Positions 36,479 to 45,274 are shown, counted from the stretch's first letter. The stretch is DNA of 64,000 bases from Martinezella rhizogenes (GCA_013322215.1 JAAMEZ010000002.1:186001-250000), one strand, 5' to 3'. The notes: a model not told the origin generated them from the letters alone. Program-made: numbers and translations.

Positions 36479-37489
36479 TCAGCGGCGCCTCAGGATTTCA
36501 TATTCAGTTTCGGGAATGGTGAGGCGATAGCCGATGCTGCCGTCATCAATGGCGAAGTCGGCGCGGCCGTTCATAGAGGTCGGCACAACGCGCTCGAGCA
36601 CCGTACGGCTGAAGCTATTATCCTCGAATTCATGATCAGTGGGCGCGTAGAAACGCTCGGACCAGGCGACCTCGATCGCCTTCTTGCCGTCGAGCTCGGC
36701 TTCCTTGCAATTCAGCGTGATGCTCGTGGCGCCCGTCGAGATGGCGCCATGTGATGCGGAGTTGACGATGAGCTCATGCAAGGCAAGCCCCAGATGCACT
36801 GCAGCATTGGGCGTCAGATGCGCATTGATGCCATAGATCGGCATAGGCACGCCCGCATCGGGCCAATAGGGGGCGAACTGTTTTTCCGCTAGTTCGAACA
36901 AATATGCGCCGCGCCAGCTGGAATCGGTGATGAGATCCTGCGAATTCGACAGGGATTGCAGGCGGCCACGAAATTTGATGAGGAAATTATCGACGGAAAG
37001 CGTGTGGCGGGCAGTCTGCGTGGCGATACCCTGAATGATGGCGAGCAGGTTCTTGGAGCGATGCGACAGTTCGCGCAGCAGCGACTTCAGCACTTTTTCG
37101 CGGTGGCGGCTCTCGGTGATTTCGGAGATGACGGACAGCACGCCCTGCGGCTTGCGCCCGCCGATGCGTTCCATTTTCAGCTCGTAGACACGTGTGCCAT
37201 CGCCACTGCTGATCTCAACCTCGGCGGTCGCTGGCTTGCCGCTTTCGAGCACGCCCCGCTTCAAACGCAAAAGGTGCTCGCCATCCTTTTCTCCAAAGAG
37301 ATGCGAGTCATTGCCGCCTATGACGACAGACGACTGCAGATGGTCCGGCAGATTGTCGGCATAACGGATCGAAAGATTTACATCCTGGAACAGGATGGAC
37401 ACACTGGCGCTCGCAAGCGCCCGCTCCATCAGAGCGGCTTTGCCTTCCAAACTCAAAGGCGCGCCGGGTAATGGTTCAGACGTATTCAC
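36479..37489 (-). CDS. HWE-family sensor histidine kinase of the general stress response
   Basis: About 336 residues. A PAS-like region covers the N-terminal 125. H143 lies in LLRELSHRSKNLLAIIQ, the H-box of HWE/HisKA_2 kinases. The N-box HELIVNSASHGA and the VAWSE (WxE) motif make it HWE type. No TM segment is visible, so it should be cytoplasmic. GTG 37489 is chosen after AAAGGCAAG; TTG 37510 and GTG 37504 are alternatives. Such kinases phosphorylate PhyR, encoded next to it, and it has its own EcfG-type promoter. Confidence 0.87.
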   Translation of the reverse strand: MNTSEPLPGAPLSLEGKAALMERALASASVSILFQDVNLSIRYADNLPDHLQSSVVIGGNDSHLFGEKDGEHLLRLKRGVLESGKPATAEVEISSGDGTRVYELKMERIGGRKPQGVLSVISEITESRHREKVLKSLLRELSHRSKNLLAIIQGIATQTARHTLSVDNFLIKFRGRLQSLSNSQDLITDSSWRGAYLFELAEKQFAPYWPDAGVPMPIYGINAHLTPNAAVHLGLALHELIVNSASHGAISTGATSITLNCKEAELDGKKAIEVAWSERFYAPTDHEFEDNSFSRTVLERVVPTSMNGRADFAIDDGSIGYRLTIPETEYEILRRR

Positions 37490-37611
37490 CGGCTTGCCTT
37501 TCACACGCAATTCGAGAACCCCGCCGATAGGGCATTCTCACTCGTAACAACTTGAACCGACCTATAGAATCGCCCCGGATAACAGTCGGTAAACCGGCCG
37601 TTTCGAACACA

Positions 37612-37636
37612 AACGCCCGGTTATGGTCTTTGTTCC
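37612..37636 (-). promoter_or_regulatory. EcfG-type promoter of the HWE kinase gene
   Basis: On the minus strand GGAAC (37636-37632), 16 bases, CGTT (37615-37612), 123 bases before the kinase start. An exact consensus match. Confidence 0.72.
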
Positions 37637-37657
37637 GCCGTAAGGTTTTCACTTGGA

Positions 37658-38452
37658 TCAGGCGGCCACCTTTGTGGTTTCGTTAAAGAAGAGGGCCTGG
37701 CTGATGAGGGCCTTCACCATGTCTGGATTGAAAGGCTTCGTCACGAGGAAGGTCGGTTCCGGCCGCTCGCCGGTCAACAGCCGCTCCGGGAAGGCGGTGA
37801 TGAAGATCACCGGGATGCTGGCGGTCTTGAGGATATCGTTGACGGCATCGATGCCCGAGCTGCCGTCTGCGAGCTGAATGTCGGCAAGCACCATGCTCGG
37901 CTTTGTCGCATTGTAGAGCGCGACCGCTTCGGAATGGGTGCGCGCGATGCCGGTGACGCGATGGCCGAGGCTTTCCACCATCTGCTCGATATCCATCGCG
38001 ATAAGCGGCTCATCCTCAATGATCATGATATCGGTTGCCACCTGGCGCGAGATTTCCTGGGAGGCGGTATCGAGCAGGTGCATGGCATCGCTTTCAGAGA
38101 CGTCGAGGATATCGGCGATTTCCCCGAGGCGGAAACTTTCGACCGATGCAAGCAGGAAGGCCTGACGGGCAAGCGGGGAGACCTTGGAGAGGTTCACGGA
38201 CGCGCGCTGTTCCCAGGCGAAGGGAGAAGCCGGCTCGGGAATCTGAAGTGTCACGGAACCGAACAGCTTCGTGAACAGTTTATAGAGGGCGACACGGTCG
38301 CTGTCCGTGTCCGGAAAGATGGAGATGTCAGCGATGATGGCTTCCAAAACCGCAGCAACATAGGCGTCCCCCGACGTCTGCGTTCCGGTCAAAGCACGTG
38401 AATAACGCCGCAAATACGGAAGATGCGGCGCAATGCGTGTGGAAAGTGTCAT
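37658..38452 (-). CDS. phyR: Anti-anti-sigma response regulator PhyR
   Basis: 264 residues. The N-terminal sigma-like domain (about 1-120) lacks DNA-binding function, and a C-terminal receiver domain begins near 140 (DIMIIEDEP). The phosphoacceptor is D191 in MVLADIQLADG. When phosphorylated, PhyR binds NepR and frees EcfG. ATG 38452 follows GGGAG; TTG 38455 is less likely. It diverges from nepR-ecfG across 261 bases with EcfG-type sites on both strands. Confidence 0.95.
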   Translation of the reverse strand: MTLSTRIAPHLPYLRRYSRALTGTQTSGDAYVAAVLEAIIADISIFPDTDSDRVALYKLFTKLFGSVTLQIPEPASPFAWEQRASVNLSKVSPLARQAFLLASVESFRLGEIADILDVSESDAMHLLDTASQEISRQVATDIMIIEDEPLIAMDIEQMVESLGHRVTGIARTHSEAVALYNATKPSMVLADIQLADGSSGIDAVNDILKTASIPVIFITAFPERLLTGERPEPTFLVTKPFNPDMVKALISQALFFNETTKVAA

Positions 38453-38514
38453 CAATGGCTCCCGCCTTTATCAAATTCTAATTAAATACAGCCCAGAGGC
38501 CGCAATGACTAACA

Positions 38515-38539
38515 AACGTCAATTGAGTAAAAAAGTTCC
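38515..38539 (-). promoter_or_regulatory. EcfG-type promoter of phyR
   Basis: On the minus strand GGAAC (38539-38535), 16 bases, CGTT (38518-38515), 63 bases before phyR. An exact consensus match, implying autoregulation of the stress response. Confidence 0.75.
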
Positions 38540-38547
38540 TCTTTGTC

Positions 38548-38572
38548 GGAACTTTTTTTAGGCAGTCGCATT
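38548..38572 (+). promoter_or_regulatory. Probable EcfG promoter of nepR-ecfG
   Basis: GGAAC (38548-38552), 16 bases, CATT (38569-38572). It deviates by one base from CGTT but fits the RpoE2 form GGAAC-N18-TT. It lies 142 bases before nepR and back-to-back with the phyR promoter. Confidence 0.5.
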
Positions 38573-38713
38573 ACAATGCTTACAATCGGTCGACCTCAAC
38601 CTTTACGATTCGTTAGGCAACTGTTTTGAGTGAGGTCAACCGCTCTCCCGGACGGGGAGGCAAGGGCGCGCCTTATTGATGAACGCGAGACAATTGAGAA
38701 GCGAGCAGGCCAA

Positions 38714-38920
38714 ATGACTATCCAGAATCACGAGGATGCAGACAAGAAAACTTCTGATCTGCGCGCGATGGATATCCTCGACCCCAACAATCAGATCGGT
38801 AACCGATTGCGCTCGTTCTATGCCGCCGTGCAGGACGAGGTCATTCCCGATCGCTTTCTCGACCTTTTAGAGAAGCTCGATCAGGCGGAGAGCTTGGCCT
38901 CGGCAAAGGTCTCCGAATAG
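38714..38920 (+). CDS. nepR: Anti-sigma factor NepR
   Basis: 68 residues with the family core IGNRLRSFYAAVQDEVIPDRFLDLLEKLD. NepR sequesters EcfG until PhyR-P competes for it. ATG 38714 is chosen over an upstream in-frame ATG at 38630 because NepR proteins are about 60-70 residues. It lies 12 bases before ecfG, whose ribosome site overlaps its stop. Confidence 0.92.
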   Translation: MTIQNHEDADKKTSDLRAMDILDPNNQIGNRLRSFYAAVQDEVIPDRFLDLLEKLDQAESLASAKVSE

Positions 38921-38932
38921 GAGGTGCGCGCC

Positions 38933-39484
38933 ATGGAAACGCAAACGAGCTTCAAGCGCGAACTTCTCGCCGCACTGCCGAGCCTCCGAGCTTTTGCCAT
39001 TTCGCTGACCGGTCGCCACGATCGGGCGGATGATCTTGTCCAGGATACGATCATGAAGGCCTGGGCGAAGCAGGACCATTTCGAGATGGGCACGAATATG
39101 AAGGCCTGGCTCTTCACCATCCTGCGCAACGAGCTCTATAGCCAGATGCGCAAGAGCGGCCGCGAGGTGCAGGACAGCGACGGCGTATTTACCGAATCGA
39201 TGGCGACGCATCCCTCGCAATATGGCGCCGTCGACCTGCAGGATTTCCGCAAGGCGCTGGATCAGCTGCCGCCGGATCAGCGCGAAGCGATCATCCTGGT
39301 GGGCGCTTCCGGCTTTTCCTACGAGGAAGCCGCGGAGATTTGCGGCTGCGCAGTCGGCACCATCAAGAGCCGTGTCAATCGTGCGCGCCAGCGGCTGCAG
39401 GAATTGCTGGATATTTCCGGCGAGGCGGATTTCGGCCCGGATGCCACTTCGGCGCCACTGACCTCCAAGGCATTTGCCTTTTGA
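38933..39484 (+). CDS. ecfG: ECF sigma factor EcfG (general stress response)
   Basis: 183 residues. Region 2 is AFAISLTGRHDRADDLVQDTIMKAWAKQDHF, and region 4 has LPPDQREAIILVGASGFSYEEAAEICGCAVGTIKSRVNRAR. The sequence and gene order (phyR divergent, nepR upstream) identify it as the EcfG/RpoE2 general stress sigma factor. ATG 38933 follows AGGAGG at 38919-38924. It directs the GGAAC-N16/17-CGTT promoters around it. Confidence 0.95.
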   Translation: METQTSFKRELLAALPSLRAFAISLTGRHDRADDLVQDTIMKAWAKQDHFEMGTNMKAWLFTILRNELYSQMRKSGREVQDSDGVFTESMATHPSQYGAVDLQDFRKALDQLPPDQREAIILVGASGFSYEEAAEICGCAVGTIKSRVNRARQRLQELLDISGEADFGPDATSAPLTSKAFAF

Positions 39485-39485
39485 C

Positions 39486-39512
39486 AAAAAGGCCCGGTCT
39501 TCCGACCGGGCC
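39486..39512 (-). terminator. Terminator hairpin between ecfG and the holin-like gene
   Basis: GGCCCGGTC (39491-39499) pairs with 39504-39512 over 9 bp. The T run (plus-strand AAAAA at 39486-39490) points to use on the minus strand, but it can also fold in the ecfG transcript. Confidence 0.75.
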
Positions 39513-39580
39513 GCTTCATATCAGGACCAATTCACTCAGTTTCCATGCCGCCGGTCGTTTCCGACTTTCGGGAAAGGCGG

Positions 39581-39985
39581 TCAATCGTCTTCGTCGCGCG
39601 TTCCAAACAGGTTGCCGAAGACGAGTGCGGCGGCAATTGCCGCAGTCATCAGCGGCTGTTTACGAACCAGGCCTAGAACTGCTGCTGCCACGGACTCCAT
39701 AGCTAGCCGCCGCTCGCGGGCTCGCCGTTTCTCCTGCTGATTGATGATGGCCATGATGACAAGCACGATCAGCCCGAGCAGCAAGGCGCCTGCTGCAATC
39801 AGCAGCGCCGAAACCGCCGCGCCATAGATTGTCGCAAGCCAGATGGCTGCGGCTACAAGCGCGAAGCCATAGGCTGTCAGCAGGAGAAGAGCAGCGATGG
39901 CAATGAAAATACCGTTGCGCTTGGTTCGCGCAACGGTACGGTTGAATGTGCCCGACAGAAGCAGGCCGAGGATCGGAGCGATCAT
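39581..39985 (-). CDS. Membrane protein, holin-X/YqjE-like
   Basis: 134 residues. Two long hydrophobic stretches (about 28-50 and 55-82) are followed by a basic linker QQEKRRARERR and a third weak segment ending NLFGTRDEDD. The pattern matches the small phage-holin-family/YqjE proteins often found beside DUF883 genes. It lies 9 bases after the DUF883 gene and shares its EcfG promoter. Probably a stress-induced membrane protein; no defined activity. Confidence 0.75.
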   Translation of the reverse strand: MIAPILGLLLSGTFNRTVARTKRNGIFIAIAALLLLTAYGFALVAAAIWLATIYGAAVSALLIAAGALLLGLIVLVIMAIINQQEKRRARERRLAMESVAAAVLGLVRKQPLMTAAIAAALVFGNLFGTRDEDD

Positions 39986-39994
39986 CCCGCCATC

Positions 39995-40345
39995 CTAGCG
40001 GCGAGACAGAAGCAGAGCAACGGCAAGGCCGAATGCAGCCGCCGCGCCGATGGTGGCGACGGGATGCTGACGTACGGTCCTGCGGACCTCGCGCGAGCCT
40101 CTGGTGTAGCCGCGCTGCAGATCGCGCAGCAGCTCCTCGCCGCGAACGGTCAGATCGTCAAATCCGGATTCGGCATTTGCACGCAGCTTCTTGCCTTGCT
40201 TGGCACCGCTTTCGCCGATCAGTTTGGCGAAAGCTGCAACTTCTTCCCGCAGCGATTCAATCTGATCCTCGATGCTTACCTCGACATCGTGCAGGCTGCT
40301 GCCATTGCGCTTGCCGCGCGCCGAATGGAGAATGGATGTAGCCAT
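39995..40345 (-). CDS. DUF883 (ElaB/YqjD-like) membrane-anchored protein
   Basis: 116 residues. An amphipathic helical region (SIEDQIESLREEVAAFAKLIGES) and a basic stretch precede a single C-terminal TM (HPVATIGAAAAFGLAVALLLSRR). This is the YqjD/ElaB layout; those proteins bind ribosomes at the membrane in stationary-phase E. coli (family knowledge). An exact EcfG promoter lies 121-146 bases upstream, so it is a likely general-stress gene. Confidence 0.85.
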   Translation of the reverse strand: MATSILHSARGKRNGSSLHDVEVSIEDQIESLREEVAAFAKLIGESGAKQGKKLRANAESGFDDLTVRGEELLRDLQRGYTRGSREVRRTVRQHPVATIGAAAAFGLAVALLLSRR

Positions 40346-40465
40346 GTTCAGCTCCCTTTCGCTTTGCTTGGGCGCCCGGGGCGCCTGTCATCCGCGATGA
40401 TCGGAGGTCATCCGACACACCAAGAGATACAGCGTTCGGAACATTGGTTCCGATCACCTGCTCTC

Positions 40466-40491
40466 AACGCGCGGATGCAACAAAAGGTTCC
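40466..40491 (-). promoter_or_regulatory. EcfG-type promoter of the DUF883 operon
   Basis: On the minus strand GGAAC (40491-40487), 17 bases, CGTT (40469-40466), about 120 bases before the DUF883 gene. An exact consensus match. Confidence 0.72.
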
Positions 40492-40514
40492 GGACGCTGC
40501 CGGATCGGGGATGC

Positions 40515-41306
40515 TCAGCTGGTGAGCGCGCTGTGGGCGAGGACGAAGGGCGCGCCATCGGCGGGAGTGCGATTGACCCGCAAATTGCAGCCGAACACGT
40601 CCTGAAGATGCTGATCCGTCAGCACGTCCCTGACCAGGCCCTTGGCTTGCAATCGGCCGTTTTTCAGCAGGATCATCCGATCGGCGAAAAGCGCGGTCAG
40701 GTTGAGATCGTGCATGACGGCAATGACGCCGCCGCCGCGCCGGCAAAAGCGCCGGGCAAGCGTCATGATGGTGAGCTGGTGGCTGATATCGAGGCTGGAG
40801 ACCGGCTCGTCGAGAAGCAGCCAGCAGGGCTTGCCGTCGATGACGGGCTCGGGAATCTGGCAGAGCACGCGCGCGAGCTGGACGCGCTGCTGTTCGCCAC
40901 CGGAGAGCTCCTGGTAGAAGCGGCCCTCGAAGCCGCCGAGATCGACGGCGGTAAGTGCCTCCGTCGCGGTGCGGTCGGCCTGCTCCGGATGGCGGTTGCG
41001 ACCGCTGGTGAGACCCATGCGAACGATTTCGCGGACGGTGAAGGGGAAAGATATAGAGCTTGCCTGCGGCAGGACACCGCGCATTTCGGCAAGCTGCCAG
41101 GGTACCAGACTGCCGATTTCGGCGCCGTTCATATACACGGAGCCGCGATAGGCCAGTTCGCCCGATACGGCTTTCATCGTGCTGGTCTTGCCGGAGCCAT
41201 TCGGTCCGCAGATTGCCGTCAGCGTTCCGGCCTCGGCGGTGAATGAGACATCCTCTACGACCGGCTTGCCGGCAAGCCGGACACTCAGATTGGAGACATC
41301 GATCAT
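40515..41306 (-). CDS. hmuV: Hemin ABC transporter ATP-binding protein HmuV
   Basis: 263 residues. Walker A GPNGSGKT is at 34-41, signature LSGGEQQRVQLARVL, Walker B CWLLLDEPVSSLD and MHDLNLTALFAD. The sequence matches the heme/siderophore FecE-type ATPases. It energises heme import across the inner membrane with HmuU and HmuT. It is the last gene of hmuPSTUV, 7 bases after hmuU. Confidence 0.93.
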   Translation of the reverse strand: MIDVSNLSVRLAGKPVVEDVSFTAEAGTLTAICGPNGSGKTSTMKAVSGELAYRGSVYMNGAEIGSLVPWQLAEMRGVLPQASSISFPFTVREIVRMGLTSGRNRHPEQADRTATEALTAVDLGGFEGRFYQELSGGEQQRVQLARVLCQIPEPVIDGKPCWLLLDEPVSSLDISHQLTIMTLARRFCRRGGGVIAVMHDLNLTALFADRMILLKNGRLQAKGLVRDVLTDQHLQDVFGCNLRVNRTPADGAPFVLAHSALTS

Positions 41307-41313
41307 TCCGGGC

Positions 41314-42423
41314 TCACAGGCTGAGGCGTAAGCGCTGCCGCAGCAGCATCCACAGGAAGAACGGACCGCCGACGCCGGCAGTCAGAATTCCGATCGGCAG
41401 TTCGGCCGGGGAAACGATGGTGCGGGCAACGACATCGGCGATGACAAGCAGGGAGCCGCCGAGCAGTGCCGAGGCGGGCAGGAGGAAGCGATGGTCGGGG
41501 CCGATCACCATGCGCAGGATATGCGGCACGACGATGCCGACAAAGCCGATGCCGCCGCTGACGGCGACCGAGGCGCCAACTGCCGCCGCAACGCTGATGA
41601 TGGCGATATTCTTCAGCCGCTGCACTGATATCCCCATGTGGAAGGCGGTCGCCTCACCGAGTGTCAAGGCGTTCAGCCCGCGCGCCATGAAGGGAAGGGG
41701 CAGCAGCGAAAGGATGATGATCGGGCCGGCGCCCGCGACCTTGCCCCAGGTGGAGCCTGCCAGCGAGCCCATGCTCCAGAAGGTCAGGTCGCGCAATTGC
41801 CGATCGTCGGCCATGTAGATGAGGATCCCGGTCGCAGCGAGGGCAAGCGAACCGAGCGCGATGCCGGCCAGCAGCATGGTTGCTATGGATGTCTGCCCGT
41901 ACCGGGTCGCGATCTTGTAAAGCAGTATCGTCGTCGCCAGACCGCCGATGAAGGCGGCGACGGGCAGAGCGAAGATGCCGAGGACATACGCTGCGGGGGC
42001 AAGCATGCCGCCGCCGAGGACGATCATGGAGACCGCGCCGAGGCTCGAGCCGGCGGAGACGCCGATCAGGCCGGGATCGGCGAGCGGATTGCGGAAGAGG
42101 CCCTGCATGACCGCACCCGAAACTGCAAGCCCGCCGCCGATCAGGAAGCCGAGAACGGCGCGGGGCAGGCGGATATCGAAAATGACGATGCGGTCGCGGA
42201 TGCTGAGGGTGCCTTCCGCGCCGCCGCTCACCATGCCCGCTATCACGTCGATGACCGAAGCATTCGACGCGCCCGTCGTGATCGAGAAGAGAAAGGCGAC
42301 TGCCGAAACCAAGACGAGACCGACGATGACGAGGATCGCAAGTGCGGTGCGATCCCCTTGGCGACGGCGTGCCGTGGTTTGCGACATCTGCTTCAGCCCT
42401 GCCATGGCATCGTTGAATGCCAC
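41314..42423 (-). CDS. hmuU: Hemin ABC transporter permease HmuU
   Basis: 369 residues, FecCD family, about 10 TM segments, with GFLIGGGLAVSGAVMQGLFRNPLADPGLIGV near residue 90 and IGFVGIVVPHILRMVIGPDHR near 285. The GTG start at 42423 is supported by GGAGG 5 bases before it and a position just after the hmuT stop. It forms the homodimeric pore. Confidence 0.93.
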   Translation of the reverse strand: MAFNDAMAGLKQMSQTTARRRQGDRTALAILVIVGLVLVSAVAFLFSITTGASNASVIDVIAGMVSGGAEGTLSIRDRIVIFDIRLPRAVLGFLIGGGLAVSGAVMQGLFRNPLADPGLIGVSAGSSLGAVSMIVLGGGMLAPAAYVLGIFALPVAAFIGGLATTILLYKIATRYGQTSIATMLLAGIALGSLALAATGILIYMADDRQLRDLTFWSMGSLAGSTWGKVAGAGPIIILSLLPLPFMARGLNALTLGEATAFHMGISVQRLKNIAIISVAAAVGASVAVSGGIGFVGIVVPHILRMVIGPDHRFLLPASALLGGSLLVIADVVARTIVSPAELPIGILTAGVGGPFFLWMLLRQRLRLSL

Positions 42424-42424
42424 G

Positions 42425-43360
42425 TCAGCCTCCGTAGATTGCCGCGTTCAACTCGCGAATGGCGCTGGCCGTGCGTGGTCCAAAGCCGAGCAGATGCAGG
42501 CCGTCCATGCGCACGATCGCCTTGTGGCTCGCGGCCGGCGTCAGCGAAATGGCCGGTTGCTTGAGCAGGTCCTCGTTCGACATCGACAGCGGCCCTTCGC
42601 GATCCATGATCAGGATGACGTCGGGCTTGGCTTCGATGATCGCTTCGTCCGTCAGGGACTTGTAGCCGGAAAAGCCATTGATCGCGTTGATGGCGCCGGT
42701 AAGCTTGATGATGCCATCGGCGGCCGTATTGGTGCCTGAGGCCATGATCTTGCCATTCTGGTTGCTCAGTACGAAGAGCACGCGCTTGCGCTCGGCCTCC
42801 GGGCGCTTGGCGGAATCATTGATGGCCGCGTCGAGATCGGCCGCGACCTTGTCCTCCAAGGCCTTGGCCTTATCCGGCACGCCAAGCAGCGCGCCGACGA
42901 TTTCGATCTTCTTTAGGATGCCGTCGCGATCATAGGTTTGTGGCACTGTCTCAAAAGGCAGGCTGGCATTGCGCAGCACAGCCAGAGCTTCCGGCGGGCC
43001 GGAGCCTTCGACGGCGATGATGGCGGTCGGATTGACGGCCAGGATGCCTTCCGGCGATAGCGCGCGCATATAGCCGACATCGGGAAGCTTGGTCGCTTCC
43101 TTTGGATAGAGGCTGGTGGAGTCACGGGCGATGAGTCGCTTTTCCTCGCCGAGTGCATAGACGATTTCGGTCACATCGCCGCCGATGGAGACGAGGCGCG
43201 AGGTATCTGGCGTCTTGGCAGTTTCGGCGGCGTGCGCGTGGCGCACGAAGCTGCCAAGGCCGGCGATCGGATTGGTCGGAACGAGCGGAAGGGCCATCAC
43301 CACCATGGTCAGGGCGACTTCCCAAGGCCTGATGCGCTTGAAGTTATTGAACATCGTCAT
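42425..43360 (-). CDS. hmuT: Hemin ABC transporter periplasmic binding protein HmuT
   Basis: 311 residues. The signal sequence is long (MTMFNNFKRIRPWEVALTMV through HAHAAETAK, cleavage near 45). The mature domain has SIGGDVTEIVYALGEEKRLIARDSTSLYP, the HmuT pattern whose Tyr coordinates heme. It is the first of the transporter genes and overlaps hmuU closely. Confidence 0.92.
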   Translation of the reverse strand: MTMFNNFKRIRPWEVALTMVVMALPLVPTNPIAGLGSFVRHAHAAETAKTPDTSRLVSIGGDVTEIVYALGEEKRLIARDSTSLYPKEATKLPDVGYMRALSPEGILAVNPTAIIAVEGSGPPEALAVLRNASLPFETVPQTYDRDGILKKIEIVGALLGVPDKAKALEDKVAADLDAAINDSAKRPEAERKRVLFVLSNQNGKIMASGTNTAADGIIKLTGAINAINGFSGYKSLTDEAIIEAKPDVILIMDREGPLSMSNEDLLKQPAISLTPAASHKAIVRMDGLHLLGFGPRTASAIRELNAAIYGG

Positions 43361-43370
43361 GGGCCATCTC

Positions 43371-44426
43371 TTATGCAGCGACGCTGGTGCCGGCTCTCGT
43401 CAGGTTTTCCATGATGGCGCGCCAATCGGGGCGCTCATCGAAGCCTTCCTTCCGCTTGCCGAAGAATTGGATGATCATTTCGCCCCTGGCGTTATAGGCC
43501 TCGAGCGAGGTGACGTGGCCGTCCTTGGTCGGCTTGCGCACAACCCATGCCTCGGCGATGTGGTCCTGACGCAGGTGCAGATGGAAGGTCGGGTCCATGA
43601 CGTTGATCCAGGGACCCATGGTCTGCACGTTGAAGATCGGGCCGGAGTGGATCTGCACCGTGCCTTCATTGGCGACGAAGCACATGATCGGCAAGCCTTC
43701 GCGGACGCAGGCGTGCATCATCTCGGCGACAGCGCCGCCATCCAGCTTCCATGCGTAATCGTCGCCGACGGTGCGGATCGCGTCCTGACGGCCGATCTTC
43801 AGCTTTTTCAGCATGCCGAAGAATTCGTGCGTGTCGGTCATGCGGCTCCAGTGGTTGCGCAATTCGTCGCGGCTGACATCGCCATCGGTGGCGCCGTTGT
43901 CATATCCCGAGCGATCCTCGACGAATTCCTGCGACTGGTCGTCGATCCGCAGCTCGGCGACCATGGCATGATAGGCCTCGACGTTCGAGGCAGGGCGCAG
44001 GTGCACTTTGTGGACGGCATCGCCGGCCTTGTCGAAGAACTGCAGGCTCAGCCTCTTCTGATCGCCGTCGGTCTTGGTGACGGCAAAGCCATGAACCCAG
44101 CGCTTCGGGAAGATGCGCAGGTCGATGTTGTCGCCAAGCACGATCGCCGCCTGCGCGCCGAATTTCATGTTCTCATAGACGCCGATCTTTTCATGCACGG
44201 CGCTTTCGTTGCGCGACAGGGCCATGATCTCGCCGAGCGAGGCGATCCGGTCGAGAAAACGCTCGACGTTGGCGTCGATACGGATGGCCGAAATACCGAC
44301 TTCGGCAGCGACGAGAGCCGCTTCGGAAATATTGAGGCGGGCCGCGATGTCGCGCTCGCGCATCTTCGGGTTCTCGGCGCGGAAAGCGCGGATTTCGGCG
44401 GGGGTCGGTCGGGTCGTCTCAGTCAT
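43371..44426 (-). CDS. hmuS: Hemin-degrading/transport factor HmuS
   Basis: 351 residues built of two similar halves (about 20-190 and 200-345), as in the HemS/HmuS/PhuS family. The first half holds RDELRNHWSRMTDTHEFF, and the second TVQIHSGPIFNVQTMGPWINVMDPTFHLHL with likely heme-ligand His. It binds cytoplasmic heme and may degrade it. It is cotranscribed with hmuP (9 bases) and hmuT. Confidence 0.93.
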   Translation of the reverse strand: MTETTRPTPAEIRAFRAENPKMRERDIAARLNISEAALVAAEVGISAIRIDANVERFLDRIASLGEIMALSRNESAVHEKIGVYENMKFGAQAAIVLGDNIDLRIFPKRWVHGFAVTKTDGDQKRLSLQFFDKAGDAVHKVHLRPASNVEAYHAMVAELRIDDQSQEFVEDRSGYDNGATDGDVSRDELRNHWSRMTDTHEFFGMLKKLKIGRQDAIRTVGDDYAWKLDGGAVAEMMHACVREGLPIMCFVANEGTVQIHSGPIFNVQTMGPWINVMDPTFHLHLRQDHIAEAWVVRKPTKDGHVTSLEAYNARGEMIIQFFGKRKEGFDERPDWRAIMENLTRAGTSVAA

Positions 44427-44435
44427 CTGTCATGC

Positions 44436-44636
44436 CTATTTGTTGAGTATCAGCTTGCCTTGGCGCGTAATCTTCAAGCGGTAGATAACGCCCTCATGCT
44501 TGATCATGATTTCGGTCTGGCCCCGGAAAATATCCGTGCTGTCGACAATTCTTACCTGCGGTGCAGCCGTGTATTGCTCCGGCGGCGTTGGGGTCTTCTC
44601 AGCAATCATCCTGTTTAGTTTTGCCTGAAAATTCAT
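44436..44636 (-). CDS. hmuP: Hemin uptake protein HemP/HmuP
   Basis: 66 residues with the HemP core VDSTDIFRGQTEIMIKHEGVIYRLKITRQGKLILNK. In Bradyrhizobium and Sinorhizobium, HmuP activates transcription of heme-uptake genes with Irr (family knowledge). It is the first gene of the operon, with an IRO-like box 35-49 bases upstream. Confidence 0.92.
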   Translation of the reverse strand: MNFQAKLNRMIAEKTPTPPEQYTAAPQVRIVDSTDIFRGQTEIMIKHEGVIYRLKITRQGKLILNK

Positions 44637-44670
44637 CGGGGGCCGAACCGTTGTGCGGCCAAATTTATCT

Positions 44671-44685
44671 TGACTCTCATACTCA
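44671..44685. promoter_or_regulatory. IRO box (RirA-type) between hmuP and the TonB operon
   Basis: TGA-CTCTCATAC-TCA fits the TGA-N9-TCA iron-responsive operator of rhizobial RirA. It lies in the divergent region between hmuP and the tonB operon and could control both. Six fixed bases make chance matches common; the location is the main support. Confidence 0.5.
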
Positions 44686-44802
44686 TGGTTTCATAAAGAC
44701 GCAATAGGAGACCTATAAAGTCAAGTTTAAAAATTTCGACGGTATACGCCACCACCTTTGGCTGGGAAAGCGCACGTCAAAACATATTCAGGAGACAAGT
44801 CG

Positions 44803-45270
44803 ATGCTGACGAAAACGATCTTGGCGCTCGCCGCTTCGGGGCTGTTTGCTACGGCATCTTGTGTTCCTGCCGTTGCCCAGGATGCGAATGCGACAGCCGC
44901 GCCTGCCTCAGCGGCTCCGGTCGCCGCACACAAGCTGAATGTCGAGCTCAACGCCCTGGCCCCGTCCCAGAAGGGATGCATGATGACCTTCGTTGCCGAA
45001 AACGACATGGCGACGCCGATCAACAAGATCTCCTTCGAGCTTGCCTTCTTCAACGACAAGAACGCCGTCGATCGCGTCACCGTTCTCGATTTCCGCGACC
45101 TGCCGCTCGGCAAGAAGCGGGTGCGGCAATTCGACATGCCGGGTGTCAAGTGCGAAACGGTCTCCCGCATCATCATCAACGATACGCCGGTCTGCGACGG
45201 CCCGGCAGCGGGCGAGTGCAAGGCCGCGTTGACGACCCGCTCGCAGATCTCAGTTCCTTTCGAGGGCTGA
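44803..45270 (+). CDS. Secreted protein of unknown function upstream of tonB
   Basis: 155 residues. The signal peptide is MLTKTILALAASGLFATASC ending near VAQ at 26. The mature part after an Ala-rich linker (HKLNVELNALAPSQKGCMMTF) has a compact domain with four cysteines (CMM, VKCETV, VCDG, GECK), which may form disulfides in the periplasm. ATG 44803 follows CAGGAGA. It lies 4 bases before tonB and is cotranscribed. I do not recognise the family. A role in TonB function or heme handling is inferred from place only. Confidence 0.8.
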   Translation: MLTKTILALAASGLFATASCVPAVAQDANATAAPASAAPVAAHKLNVELNALAPSQKGCMMTFVAENDMATPINKISFELAFFNDKNAVDRVTVLDFRDLPLGKKRVRQFDMPGVKCETVSRIIINDTPVCDGPAAGECKAALTTRSQISVPFEG

Positions 45271-45274
45271 TGTG

